Shown: positions 36,036 to 46,352 of the stretch, one piece after another
Position numbering within the stretch: the stretch's first letter is position 1
Layout: every line of letters begins with the position of its first letter
Origin: Fermentimonas sp.
GTDB lineage: Bacteria; Bacteroidota; Bacteroidia; Bacteroidales; Dysgonomonadaceae
Assembly: GCA_015478775.1 (NCBI GenBank)
Contig: JADMKP010000004.1
Coordinates: 95,816-159,815, forward strand
Direction: 5' to 3'
DNA length: 64,000 nucleotides
Position numbers and translations under genes: made by a program
The notes under the pieces: generated by a model
The model's input: only the letters and a program-made list of their open reading frames with translations
Databases searched by the model: none
What the model was told of the DNA's origin: nothing

Positions 36036-37822
36036 ATTTCTTGATTGATTTTTCTTACTCGTTCTTCGTCAACTTTAACAAGTTTACGATCGTAAGTAAG
36101 CAATCCATTAACCTCTACTTCCACATCTGTTGTTTGAGTATAAACTGCAGCAGAGAATCCCTGGCGAATAAATTGTTTTAGTTCATCAGCATATTTAATA
36201 TACTCATCAGTAACCTCTTTTGAATTGTTAAATTGAACATAACCCCAGTTACGATCAGGTTCCCATAGGTGATCTTTGTGTGCCCAACCTATTCCACCAT
36301 ATTCGCCCAGCACTGTAGCACGTTGTGCATCATACAAATACATTCTGGGATTAGGGTAATTGTGCAGGTCAAGCATATCTCCCACAGTGTAATGGTTGCC
36401 ACCACTTGCAGGGTTTACTAACCTTGTTGGATCATAAGCTTTAGTCCATTCTGAGATTTCTTCTGTTTTGAACTGACCCCATGCTTCATTAAATGGTACC
36501 CACACACCAATAGAAGGATAAGAATACAGATAATCCATTAACTCCTTCCACTCCTGACGGAAATTTGCTTCAGATTCAGCCGAACGCTCTCTCTCAGAAC
36601 CTGAAAAATAAGAATGCATTTGCCATTCGGGACCTCTGTCTCCATTTGGCATATCCTGCCATACAATAATACCATGACGATCACAATGAGTATACCAGCG
36701 GGCGGGTTCAACTTTAACGTGTTTACGTATCATATTGAATCCTAAATCTTTGGTTTTAATTATATCATACTCTAAAGCTTCATCGGTAGGAGCAGTATAA
36801 AGACCATCGGGCCACCATCCCTGGTCTAAAGGACCAAAATGAAACAGGTCTTTATTATTTAACTGTAAGCGTACTATACCTTTATCATCACGTTTCATTG
36901 AGTACTTTCTCATAGCTGCATAGCTATCAACCTTATCTAGCTGCTTGTTTCCTTCCCAAACAACAACTTCAATATCATATAAATGAGGATTGCTGGGCGA
37001 CCACAACTTTACATTCTGTGGCATTGAAATTTCAACAGGCTGATTATTTATAGACAGTCCGGTTGCTACAACACTATTACCATCTTTGACTTTCACTTCT
37101 ACCTTTTTTACTGAAGAGGTTAAATTTGTTACAGCATCAATTAAAAGAACATTTCTATCAACATCTGGTGTTATCCTCAGATCCTTAATATAAGTTTCTG
37201 GTACAGGCTCAAGCCATACTGTCTGCCAAATACCTGATACGGGAGTATACCAAATACCGTGTGGATCATTTACCTGTTTGCCACGAGGCTGAAACCCCTC
37301 ATCGGTTGGATCCCATACCTTCACTTTAACGGTATTATTACCCGATGTTAAAGCAGGTGTTATATCAAAAGAAAATGGTGTATAGCCTCCTTGATGGCTT
37401 CCAACTTTCACCTCATTTACCCATACATCTGCCCTCCAATCTACTGCACCAAAATGAAGAAGTATTTTACTGTTTTTCCATTTCGAAGGCACTGTAAACT
37501 CTCGCTGATACCAGAGTTCGTTGTCTTTTCCAACTCTTTTTTGTACACCCGACAAGCTAGACTCAACTGCAAAAGGAACTAATATCTCCCCATTGAAGCT
37601 TGTTGGGGTTTGTCCTACCGGAATAATTGCATAATCCCACAAACCATTAAGATTTTGCCACTCTCCTCTTTCCATTATTGGTCTTGGATATTCAGGCAAA
37701 ACATTGTTAACATCTATTTCAGATGCCCACTTAGTTTTAATTTTATCTCCAGCCGGTTGCCACTGGGCAGAGAGGCTTAACGTCATTAATAACGTTAAGA
37801 AAAAAGTAAAAATTTTTCTCAT
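36014..37822 (-). CDS. GH2 family glycosidase (beta-galactosidase/beta-glucuronidase-like)
   Basis: About 602 residues with a signal peptide ending SLSAQ. GH2 architecture: N-terminal sugar-binding jelly roll (WYQREFTVPSKWKNSKILLHFGAVDW), Ig-like domain (270-320), and a TIM barrel with the acid/base in WVPFNEAWGQF near residue 447 and a nucleophile candidate in VLGEYGGIGW. There is no C-terminal domain 5, so it is on the short side. Specificity (beta-galactose, beta-glucuronic acid, beta-arabinopyranose or other) cannot be told from the sequence. It is the first gene after the hybrid regulator. Confidence 0.9.
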   Translation of the reverse strand: MRKIFTFFLTLLMTLSLSAQWQPAGDKIKTKWASEIDVNNVLPEYPRPIMERGEWQNLNGLWDYAIIPVGQTPTSFNGEILVPFAVESSLSGVQKRVGKDNELWYQREFTVPSKWKNSKILLHFGAVDWRADVWVNEVKVGSHQGGYTPFSFDITPALTSGNNTVKVKVWDPTDEGFQPRGKQVNDPHGIWYTPVSGIWQTVWLEPVPETYIKDLRITPDVDRNVLLIDAVTNLTSSVKKVEVKVKDGNSVVATGLSINNQPVEISMPQNVKLWSPSNPHLYDIEVVVWEGNKQLDKVDSYAAMRKYSMKRDDKGIVRLQLNNKDLFHFGPLDQGWWPDGLYTAPTDEALEYDIIKTKDLGFNMIRKHVKVEPARWYTHCDRHGIIVWQDMPNGDRGPEWQMHSYFSGSERERSAESEANFRQEWKELMDYLYSYPSIGVWVPFNEAWGQFKTEEISEWTKAYDPTRLVNPASGGNHYTVGDMLDLHNYPNPRMYLYDAQRATVLGEYGGIGWAHKDHLWEPDRNWGYVQFNNSKEVTDEYIKYADELKQFIRQGFSAAVYTQTTDVEVEVNGLLTYDRKLVKVDEERVRKINQEICNILND

Positions 37823-37932
37823 AAAAAATATTTTAGGTAATTAACTAATTCTACAGATTACGAAAATAGTGTTTATTAAACTCCCCTTTGATTAAAAACT
37901 AATCAATAAATAGCAATTTCTTCTCAAAATCA

Positions 37933-40900
37933 TTATTGTTCTTGAAAATCTTTTGGTAATATGCCAAACTGCTGCTGAAAACACTTAGCAAAATATGAAG
38001 GGGAGTTGAAGCCTACCATAAAACTAACTTCATTAACTTTATTATCTCCTTCTTTAAGAAGTAGTGCAGCCTTCTTTAGTCTTTCTACTCTCAGGTATTC
38101 ATTAGGTGTCAAATCCAACACACCTTTCACCTTTCTATAAAAACTGGCTCTACTCATATTAAAATGCTCAGCCATATTTTCTACATTAAAATCAGATTCT
38201 GATATATTGTCCTGAACTAAATTATTTAGTTTCTTTATGAACTCCTCATCTGATTTGGTTAAGGCAACAGTAGTAACACCAATAAAAGGATTTTTCATAA
38301 ATGTCTCACGAAGTTTCTCTCTTCCTTGAAGCAGGTTATCTATTCTAGCTAATAATACTTCAACAGAAAAAGGCTTCTCCAAATAAGCATCGGCCCCGAG
38401 TTCATAACCTTGTACTTTCGATTGTGTATTTACCCTTGCTGTAAGTAGAATTACAGGGATATGACTGAACTCTACAGTAGATTTAATTTTTTCAGTGAGT
38501 TCAAAACCATCCATTTCAGGCATCATTACATCACTTACGATAATATTTACATTTGAATACTTTAAAATCTCAATGGCTTCTACTCCATTCTTAGCAACTA
38601 AAATGTTATAATACTCAGATAGAATTTTTGCTCCAAATTGTAATAGCTCTATATCATCGTCAATTAACAAAACAGTTGACTCCTTTAAATTTTCGCTACC
38701 ATTCGATTTCATATTTATTTCATTAACCTCAATTGCAGAAATACCACTATTAGTATGTATTAATTCACCTACGGGTATTTCCAAATGAAATCTATTTGCT
38801 TCTGAGGCATTTTCTAAACTTAAAGTGCCATTATGCAGTTGTACCAGAGAACTAGCTAACGCTAATCCAATACCTGTGCCTGAGCCATTTTTAAATTCAT
38901 TGGCATTAAACTGAACAAACGGTTTAAAAATCTCTTCATCATATTCCTGTGGAATCAAGGAACCATCATTCTCTGTAAAAAGATGAAATTTTTGATCTTC
39001 GTTATTTATATAAGCATTTACGTTTACATAATTCTCACAATATTTTATTCCATTATTCAACAGATTACTCAATATTTTTAAAAAGGCATCTTTGTCAATT
39101 TGAACGAACATATCTGTTTCAGGAAGATTAAACTCAAATTCAATTCCCTTTTGTTTTGCGAAAGGATTGAAACGAGATTGCAATTCTCTAATCAGCTCTG
39201 TAACATTCTGTGTTTCTAAATTAAGAAGGTAAGAATCCGATTCGGTTTTACGAAAATCAAGCAATTGATTCGTAAGATCTAATAACCTATCGGTATTTTT
39301 ACGCATAATTTGCAGATTGTCATCTATAATTTCAGGAATATCTTCTGTCATAATGATATGATCAAGAGGAGCTTTAATTAATGTAAGTGGAGTTCGAATC
39401 TCGTGTGCAATATTTGTAAAGAAATTAATCTTTGAGCGATATAATTCTCTCTCTTTCTCCTGTTCAAAATCTTTCATACTTTCTTGTCGCCGTAGTCGTT
39501 CTCTTTTTTTAATGAAACGAAACACAAGATAAAGACCCAAAAGTAGCAAAATAGAATATAATGCATAAGCCCACCCATTTAACCAGTATGGAGGTCGAAC
39601 AACTATTGATAGTGTTTTAATAGGAGTTATTGGATCATTACTCCCTTGTTCTGCTATTCCAAGTATTAATTCATATTTTCGTGGAGCTAAATTTGAATAA
39701 AAAATATTATTACTATCTGATGGTCTGATCCAGTCATAATCAAAGCCTTTTAAAGTATAATAAACTCTGTTATTGTTAAAAAGCGAGTAATCTAATAAAG
39801 CATATTGCAAATTGATTGAATTCTGTTTATGTGAGAGTACAATTTCATCAGTAGTCATTATGCTCTCCTTCAGGGGAGATTTCTTACCCGGTTTTACTCT
39901 AATGTTATTTATAAATAGATTAGTGAAAATGATGTTATTATTTACCTGAGTATGACTTAAATCTTCTGCTATAAAGCGCACAAAACCATCAAGAGAACCG
40001 AAATATATATGTCCATTTGAATCCTTATAACTCGATTTGTAGTTAAATTGGTTAGTCTTTAAACCATTATCTACAGTAAAATTTATAAAAATCTCTTTTT
40101 CGGGAATAAATTTAACTAAACCTTTATTTGAAGACAACCACAGGTTGTTATTCCGATCTTCAACAATCTGATATACCACTTCATTTGGAAGACCGTTACT
40201 GCTATTATATGTCACAAATCTCTCCGTGTCACTGTCAAAAAGTCCAATTCCACCTCCTTGTGTTGTTACCCACAATCTTCTTTTGCTATCTTCAAAAACG
40301 GATGTTGGTTTATTATATGGAATGGAACCGGGATCAACAGAATTGTGAGTAAAAATTTTCCAATCATTAGTTGCAGGATTAAACCTGTAAAGCCCATTTA
40401 AAAATGTAGAAATCCATATAAACCCATTACTATCTTCAAAAATATCCATAATGGCAATTCCTGCCAGCTCATTAATTCGGGTGAAATGATTCCTATCCTC
40501 ATCATACAAATCCACACCAGATAAAGTTCCAATCCATAGAAGTCCTTGCCTATCTTTACAAAGTGCAAATGTGCTGTTTTGAGTAATTGAATTTGTAATG
40601 TTGGAATGAGTATATGTTACTAATTCTCCAGATATGAGATTATACTTATTCAAACCTTTTGTATAGGTTGATATCCATAGGAAATTACCATCCTGTAAGA
40701 TTGAATGAATATTTGAATACAACGTTCTAAGTGGAATGGGTAATGGTAGAAAAATATTGTTATTTGGATCAAATAGGTTTATACCTCCATCCTCTGTTCC
40801 AATCCAAATATTTCCGTTTGGAGCACTACAAAACTCCCTTACTCTTTTCCCTTGTAAGCTTTGCTCATCTAAGATAGGAAAAAACAAATCGAAGTTGTTA

Positions 40901-41934
40901 TATATATTTGTATAATAATCTACTCCTCCAAAGTAAGAGCCAACCCATATTCCATCGTCCTTATCTTTAAAAATTGAATATACTGCATTATCAGATAATG
41001 AGTTAGGTAATGATGGATTATGTCGAATGTTAACTACTTCCTCTGTTAATCTGTTATATATATATATACCAGATTCAGTTCCAATCCATAATGTGTTGGA
41101 GTTTACTTTTTCTATGGTTCTTACAAAAATTTGGTTACCATAATCATCTTTTTCAAGTAATATTCTATGAGTCTTATTAATAGTGTTTATTTCTATCAAA
41201 CCCTTTTGTGAGCTGCCAAACAGCAAAAGATTATTCTGGTCTGAAAAGACAGCCTGTATTTCACCTGTATTGTAAAGTAATTCTTCATCATCAACTAAAT
41301 TGAATTCAGTTATCTTTTCAGTAATTTTATCTATAAATAAAAGTGGTGAAGAGTATCTTAAAACCCATACACCACTGTTATTAGTCGGATACAGACTCAC
41401 CATCTTCATTCCATCTTCTACAATTGGTATTGGGAATAATTTTAATTCATCATCTGTTATACTATAGCAAAAAATCCCTTTACCCTCTACCGACATCCAT
41501 ATATCACCATCATCATCAGCAACCATTTCGGTTACCACGCCATGTACCGAGTAATTCTCGGGAGTATATTTATCAAAACGATGAAAGTGTTCTTGATATA
41601 TATCATAGATATAAACACCATCTTCTGTTGACACCCATATATTATCATTAGAATCCTGTAATATTCTATGAAAAACATTATCACTCAAATCACTATCAGT
41701 TGAAAATTTAAATAGTTTGAAGTTTGTCCCGTCAAATCTGTTTAATCCATCCTTTGTACCAAACCACATAAATCCAAGATTATCCTGGAAAATAGAACGT
41801 ACAGTATTCTGAGACAAACCATTATCTGTATTATAATGCTTAAATGAATAGTCATTATTTGCTAATACAGATACACAGTTTATCGTATATATGGTAAAGA
41901 GTAATAAAATTAAATATACTTTCGGTCGAAACAT
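37933..41934 (-). CDS. Hybrid two-component system sensor/regulator (reg_prop propellers - kinase - REC - AraC)
   Basis: A 1333-residue one-protein sensor typical of Bacteroidetes PULs. Signal peptide, then two periplasmic reg_prop beta-propellers (about 30-690, e.g. GLSQNTVRSIFQDNLGFMWF), Y_Y_Y domain (about 700-770), one membrane helix (781-801), HisKA with AHEIRTPLTL (His near 842), HATPase with GSGTGIGLALASSLV, receiver domain with VSDVMMPEMDG (phospho-Asp near 1135), and a C-terminal AraC helix-turn-helix (1245-1330). It senses a breakdown product of the target glycan in the periplasm and activates PUL promoters. It stands inside the glycosidase run, 29 bp after the clan-A glycosidase gene. 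Confidence 0.97.
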   Translation of the reverse strand: MFRPKVYLILLLFTIYTINCVSVLANNDYSFKHYNTDNGLSQNTVRSIFQDNLGFMWFGTKDGLNRFDGTNFKLFKFSTDSDLSDNVFHRILQDSNDNIWVSTEDGVYIYDIYQEHFHRFDKYTPENYSVHGVVTEMVADDDGDIWMSVEGKGIFCYSITDDELKLFPIPIVEDGMKMVSLYPTNNSGVWVLRYSSPLLFIDKITEKITEFNLVDDEELLYNTGEIQAVFSDQNNLLLFGSSQKGLIEINTINKTHRILLEKDDYGNQIFVRTIEKVNSNTLWIGTESGIYIYNRLTEEVVNIRHNPSLPNSLSDNAVYSIFKDKDDGIWVGSYFGGVDYYTNIYNNFDLFFPILDEQSLQGKRVREFCSAPNGNIWIGTEDGGINLFDPNNNIFLPLPIPLRTLYSNIHSILQDGNFLWISTYTKGLNKYNLISGELVTYTHSNITNSITQNSTFALCKDRQGLLWIGTLSGVDLYDEDRNHFTRINELAGIAIMDIFEDSNGFIWISTFLNGLYRFNPATNDWKIFTHNSVDPGSIPYNKPTSVFEDSKRRLWVTTQGGGIGLFDSDTERFVTYNSSNGLPNEVVYQIVEDRNNNLWLSSNKGLVKFIPEKEIFINFTVDNGLKTNQFNYKSSYKDSNGHIYFGSLDGFVRFIAEDLSHTQVNNNIIFTNLFINNIRVKPGKKSPLKESIMTTDEIVLSHKQNSINLQYALLDYSLFNNNRVYYTLKGFDYDWIRPSDSNNIFYSNLAPRKYELILGIAEQGSNDPITPIKTLSIVVRPPYWLNGWAYALYSILLLLGLYLVFRFIKKRERLRRQESMKDFEQEKERELYRSKINFFTNIAHEIRTPLTLIKAPLDHIIMTEDIPEIIDDNLQIMRKNTDRLLDLTNQLLDFRKTESDSYLLNLETQNVTELIRELQSRFNPFAKQKGIEFEFNLPETDMFVQIDKDAFLKILSNLLNNGIKYCENYVNVNAYINNEDQKFHLFTENDGSLIPQEYDEEIFKPFVQFNANEFKNGSGTGIGLALASSLVQLHNGTLSLENASEANRFHLEIPVGELIHTNSGISAIEVNEINMKSNGSENLKESTVLLIDDDIELLQFGAKILSEYYNILVAKNGVEAIEILKYSNVNIIVSDVMMPEMDGFELTEKIKSTVEFSHIPVILLTARVNTQSKVQGYELGADAYLEKPFSVEVLLARIDNLLQGREKLRETFMKNPFIGVTTVALTKSDEEFIKKLNNLVQDNISESDFNVENMAEHFNMSRASFYRKVKGVLDLTPNEYLRVERLKKAALLLKEGDNKVNEVSFMVGFNSPSYFAKCFQQQFGILPKDFQEQ

Positions 41935-41963
41935 TTAAACAGAATAACTGATAGTTAATAAAA

Positions 41964-43067
41964 TTAATTAGAGTGGCCTGTTAATTCTTTAATGGCGTCT
42001 ACCTCCTCTTCTTTGTAAGGTGATCCATCTTTGCGGAATATATCATGAAACCAAAGTTCCGGCTCACTCCCATCTGTAATTGGCGTATCCCATGCGTAAA
42101 TTGTATTTGTTTTCCCAGCTACTAAACCCCAATTATACGCTCCAACATTTTCATTTTTAAGTATAGGCATGGTGTTTTGAAAAGTGCTATTTCTACTACG
42201 TGCCATATATTCGGTACAAATTAATGGTTTTTGAGTTAAACTGCGTAGTGTATCAATATACCACTGATGATTGGTAGGATCACCATAATTGTGATATGTA
42301 ATTACATCTGAATTATTTATCTGATATTCAGATATCTCATCTAAATCCCAATTCCAAACACCAACAGATAATGGTTGCGATGGATTGATCTCTCTACCCC
42401 ACTCAAACACATTCTCAAGTAATGGCATACTCTTGTTTCCATAACCCGAATTACCCGGCTCGTTATATAAATCCCATAAAACAATTCTATTATCGTTTGA
42501 AAATGTAGTTAGAATATCCTTTACATACATTTCAAGATTCTCAATCATTTCAGGATTAGTATGAATAGAATCACCTGGATCTTGTAACCATCCCGAGTTA
42601 TGAATACCAGGCTTAGGATTTGGCTGAAGACCTGCCTTGTAGGTAGGAGTCCAACAATCATCAAAGAAAACAAACAGAGTAGAAATACCATGCTTATCAG
42701 CTATATCAAGATAGTTGTTCATTCTGCTTTTAAATCCTTCCGGGTCTGTTTGCCACGCTAAATGATGCAAATATACACGCATTGAGTTGAATCCAATGTT
42801 TTCTGCAAAACCCAATTCTCTGTCAATAGTTTCCGGATCAAATGTTTCTGCCTGCCACATTTCTAATTGATTAATAGCTGTACTTGGTATAAAGTTTGAA
42901 CCTCTTTGCCATTCCCACTCACTATACCATTCATTTGCCTGCTCAGTAATCCAAACATCTCTGATTTTATTTTTTTCGACTTCATTTTGTTTTACTGACT
43001 GATTGCAAGAATTAAAAAAGAAAGAAATATACAGAAATATCGATAAAATATACAAGTTCTCTTTCAT
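41964..43067 (-). CDS. Clan GH-A (GH5-like) glycoside hydrolase, lipoprotein
   Basis: About 367 residues with a lipobox FNSC. It is a (beta/alpha)8 barrel: IGFNSMRVYLHHLAWQ, ADKHGISTLFVFFDDCW, acid/base in LWDLYNEPGN near residue 203, and nucleophile in LICTEYMAR near 284. The NEP motif and the second Glu spacing are those of clan GH-A retaining enzymes. Homologues are often called 1,4-beta-xylanase by automatic annotation, but I cannot assign a GH family or substrate. It is the gene before the hybrid regulator. Confidence 0.82.
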   Translation of the reverse strand: MKENLYILSIFLYISFFFNSCNQSVKQNEVEKNKIRDVWITEQANEWYSEWEWQRGSNFIPSTAINQLEMWQAETFDPETIDRELGFAENIGFNSMRVYLHHLAWQTDPEGFKSRMNNYLDIADKHGISTLFVFFDDCWTPTYKAGLQPNPKPGIHNSGWLQDPGDSIHTNPEMIENLEMYVKDILTTFSNDNRIVLWDLYNEPGNSGYGNKSMPLLENVFEWGREINPSQPLSVGVWNWDLDEISEYQINNSDVITYHNYGDPTNHQWYIDTLRSLTQKPLICTEYMARSRNSTFQNTMPILKNENVGAYNWGLVAGKTNTIYAWDTPITDGSEPELWFHDIFRKDGSPYKEEEVDAIKELTGHSN

Positions 43068-43078
43068 TTTCTTTAGTT

Positions 43079-45148
43079 TTAATAATTATTACTTCTAAAT
43101 GATTGCCATATAGGGAATGCTGAAATTCTTAATCGAGCTGCTCCCATAGGAATAAGAATCAATTCATCTATATTTTCTTCAAACCGTTGTTCTTCTTTTA
43201 TGGGTAGTTCAGCCGTTAATCCGTTTTCATCTATCTCCCAACCTATTATCTTTTTCCCTTTAGTTCTTATTTCCAAAGGTACACTTTCAACTGTAAAAGG
43301 ATGATTGTTTGATGGCCATGTTTTGAATCTAACATCAAAATTCTTTTCTAAGGGTAATGAATCATCAATTACCAAAGCATAATTCCAGTCATCCCCTGGG
43401 TATATCTCATAACTTGGCCATTTCTCAGGGTCTGCTTTTTTCTGCCATTTAGAGTCACCAATAGCAGTTTCAATACTACTTACCTTTTCATAATTTTCTT
43501 TCAATTTAAGTGAAAATGTAATCGGTCCATAATTAATACTTCTACTATCTTGGTTTGCTTGCCATATAGATTGTGATAATTTCATAGGAATGTTTAATAC
43601 AATCTCATCACCATTTCTCCATTCTCTTTCAATTCGTAAATATTTACCGTTCACCAATTCTGCAGATAGTGTTTCTCCATTTAATATAATTGACGGATTG
43701 ACTGTCCATGTTGGAATTCTTAAATAAAAAGGAAAATTCACATTACCGGAAGTATTTATTATAAACTTCACAGACTCTTCGAAGGGATAATTTGTCTGCT
43801 CTATTATTTCAATGGATTTTCCATCTGCTACCGTTATGTTTGCAGAACAGGCACCATACATAGCTACAGCAACACCTCTGTCAGCAGTAGCTAAAACCAA
43901 GTGTTCAATATAATAGGGCCATCCCTGACCATGGTTATGTTGGCAGCAACGACTACTGAAAGGATTCATAGCTAAAAACGGTCCACGGTTATCTATACCG
44001 GGATGATGATTTCTTGAATCACTAATTGTTTGATTTGGTGAAGTAATATATCTGAGTGATTTCAAGTCGGGCATCATAGAAGCCGGATATGAATTAAAAG
44101 CAACATCTTCACAATGTTCCGCCCAAAAAGGGTCGCCGGTTAATCTGAGTAATATTTCATTTGAGGCCATCTGCTCTACAAACCCGCAAGTCTCTGTTCC
44201 TTGCCGTGGATCTATATATCCCATCCTTGCATTTTCGTCTGCACCAAACATTCCACCGGGAACTTGTCCAAATGTATTTCTAATCAAATGATGTACATTA
44301 TATGTAGCGAGTAAGTCGGCAGAATCTTTTGAAAGCATATAATAAGAAGCAGGCTCTCTGAAGCTTTGTGCAATGTTCACATTATGCCAATTGGGCAAAG
44401 TAGATCGTTGACTCCAGTTTGCTGTATTCTTGTGAGTTTTTTCAGCCAAATCAAGTAAAAAATCTTCTCCTGTTATATTGTATAACCAATAAACACTAAG
44501 TAGATTATCTCCACCTCTGCTGTTTTCCCAGTAGTCTTCAAGAAACATGTCATCAGGTAAATTTTGTTGCCATTTAAAATAATTGCTCATTAAATCAATT
44601 ACCCTTCTATCTCCTGAGTATTCGTAATAAGATTGCAAACACCAAATCATAATCATGTTACCCCATAAGTCGGGTTTACCATTCTTTTCGATGTAAGGAC
44701 CAAAATAACCATCTCCGCGCTGACTGTTAAGTGCTGCCTCCAACCATAATTTAGTTTCTTTAATCATCTCTTCATCATCCAGAATGTATGCCATATTGCC
44801 ATAGCCTTTTAGCCAGTATGGAACTTCCTCCCAACCAAAGTCTGTACCGGTTCCTAACCAAGCATTATTCTCTTTATCAAGCCAAGCACTTATCTCTCCC
44901 AGTTGTCCGTTTAATCCCTCTTTTTGTAATTCCAAATGTTTCAACAACCACCCGGCAGGTTTCACATCACCTACAGGTAGTTTGATAAAATTCTCCTGCA
45001 GTAATGGTGTACGATTCTGGATATAGTTAGGGTTAACTTCGTCAGTTGCAGGTCTGTCAACAATAGTTACTTCAATGTTGTTCTGTGATAATAAAGATCC
45101 AGAAAACAGAAGTAAAAAAGCAATAAATATAAGTACTGTTTTTTTCAT
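43079..45148 (-). CDS. GH127-type beta-L-arabinofuranosidase (DUF1680)
   Basis: About 689 residues with a signal peptide ending GSLLSQ. The alpha/alpha barrel has the GH127/GH146 Zn-thiolate residues: ETCGFVEQMASNEILLRLTG (Glu-x-Cys) and SRCCQHNHGQGWPYY (adjacent Cys pair with the nucleophile). The first motif PLLQENFIKLPVGDVKPAGWLL is typical of DUF1680. Characterised members remove beta-L-arabinofuranose from plant HRGP sugars or pectin. It is 14 bp from the GH172 gene and 12 bp from the clan-A gene. Confidence 0.9.
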   Translation of the reverse strand: MKKTVLIFIAFLLLFSGSLLSQNNIEVTIVDRPATDEVNPNYIQNRTPLLQENFIKLPVGDVKPAGWLLKHLELQKEGLNGQLGEISAWLDKENNAWLGTGTDFGWEEVPYWLKGYGNMAYILDDEEMIKETKLWLEAALNSQRGDGYFGPYIEKNGKPDLWGNMIMIWCLQSYYEYSGDRRVIDLMSNYFKWQQNLPDDMFLEDYWENSRGGDNLLSVYWLYNITGEDFLLDLAEKTHKNTANWSQRSTLPNWHNVNIAQSFREPASYYMLSKDSADLLATYNVHHLIRNTFGQVPGGMFGADENARMGYIDPRQGTETCGFVEQMASNEILLRLTGDPFWAEHCEDVAFNSYPASMMPDLKSLRYITSPNQTISDSRNHHPGIDNRGPFLAMNPFSSRCCQHNHGQGWPYYIEHLVLATADRGVAVAMYGACSANITVADGKSIEIIEQTNYPFEESVKFIINTSGNVNFPFYLRIPTWTVNPSIILNGETLSAELVNGKYLRIEREWRNGDEIVLNIPMKLSQSIWQANQDSRSINYGPITFSLKLKENYEKVSSIETAIGDSKWQKKADPEKWPSYEIYPGDDWNYALVIDDSLPLEKNFDVRFKTWPSNNHPFTVESVPLEIRTKGKKIIGWEIDENGLTAELPIKEEQRFEENIDELILIPMGAARLRISAFPIWQSFRSNNY

Positions 45149-45161
45149 TATAACTTTTTAT

Positions 45162-46328
45162 TTATGGAATGGACTGATGATCGGTATCCCGTATTCTATA
45201 CCAATCAACTAGTTTATCTTTATGAGGTAATTTAAATAACAACTCAGACGCTTTCTGCTGGTACCAGTAAGCAGTTGAGGAAAATTTATATTCACGTGTA
45301 TGTTCGGGCGGTCGTGGTGATTGAAACATCATCACAAAACTCTTATCAAAGCAGATAACATCATTTTCATGAAAGCGATACATTGATATCATAGAACGTA
45401 AGGCATCTTTTAATGGGACACCGTGTAGAGGTGCATTAAATTCACCATCTCTGAAATACCATCCACCATTAAAATAATCTTCCAAACCGGTACCCACAAT
45501 TGAAGGAACTTTTTGTTCGAAGTTATCATCTATGTAAATATATTCCGGAGCTTCCAGATATCCTAAATAGTTTGGTAGCCAACTCTGCATCGACAAACAA
45601 CATCCAACAAAATGACCCTTCCCTTTTGTTTTTATAATATATTGCGGCTCAGAACCTGCATTAGTTCCGGCATTATACATACAATGCAGTCGTCCCGCAT
45701 TATCAGGTAAAACATCGTATGAAGTATAATTGGCATTCAGAAACAGATGAGGTATTGACTTATCATGCAAATTTTCAACTTCAATTTTAACTTTATTAAA
45801 AGGCATTGGTAAATAGCAGTAAAAACCTCCACTTGACATTCCCAAGTATTTAGAGACATAATGTTTAAATTCGCAATGCCCTATTCCAAAAAAATCACCG
45901 ATTGGTGCTTCTACCGAAGGAAAATCATTATCATCCCAATAAATTCTTAAAATCAGTTTCTTTAAGATTGATGTATCAGGCCATTTTTCTTCGCGAACAT
46001 CCCAGTTTTCCCAAAACCAACCAGACATAGTCATCCATAATCGAGTAATGATACCCGGTTTGTTATATTGAGCGATTATTTTTCTCTCTCCAGGTTGTAT
46101 GGGAAAAGCCTTTTGTTTAGAATCACTATTAAAAGTTGTGAGTTGCCCCGATTTGGTATTTCTAATAGAAAAAAGAGGCAAATATTCAGTTACTGGAGCA
46201 GTTTGATCTTCAATTTTAGAGTACTTATTATTTCCAAGTACTCCTAATGTTGATGTACCTGCAATAGCACCTAAAGTCATTAGAGCTTTACGTCGTGACT
46301 GTCTGCTTGCCTCTTTTTCTTTATCCAT
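45162..46328 (-). CDS. GH172-family (DUF2961) glycosidase with Tat-like signal
   Basis: About 388 residues. The N terminus SRRKALMTLGAIAG is a twin-arginine-like signal. The rest matches DUF2961/GH172: LFSIRNTKSGQLTTF, PGIITRLWMTMSG, IYWDDNDFPSVEAPIGDFFG, YCYLPMPFNKVKIEVENL, then GTGLEDYFNGGWYF with the catalytic Glu region and PLHGVPL. Known GH172 enzymes act on alpha-D-fructofuranosides or D-arabinofuranosides (also an inulin-dianhydride enzyme). In this locus with GH127 and GH43 the substrate is probably a furanoside of arabinose. Which enantiomer is unknown. Confidence 0.9.
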   Translation of the reverse strand: MDKEKEASRQSRRKALMTLGAIAGTSTLGVLGNNKYSKIEDQTAPVTEYLPLFSIRNTKSGQLTTFNSDSKQKAFPIQPGERKIIAQYNKPGIITRLWMTMSGWFWENWDVREEKWPDTSILKKLILRIYWDDNDFPSVEAPIGDFFGIGHCEFKHYVSKYLGMSSGGFYCYLPMPFNKVKIEVENLHDKSIPHLFLNANYTSYDVLPDNAGRLHCMYNAGTNAGSEPQYIIKTKGKGHFVGCCLSMQSWLPNYLGYLEAPEYIYIDDNFEQKVPSIVGTGLEDYFNGGWYFRDGEFNAPLHGVPLKDALRSMISMYRFHENDVICFDKSFVMMFQSPRPPEHTREYKFSSTAYWYQQKASELLFKLPHKDKLVDWYRIRDTDHQSIP

Positions 46329-46352
46329 ATATTAAAATATTAGTAGAATAAA

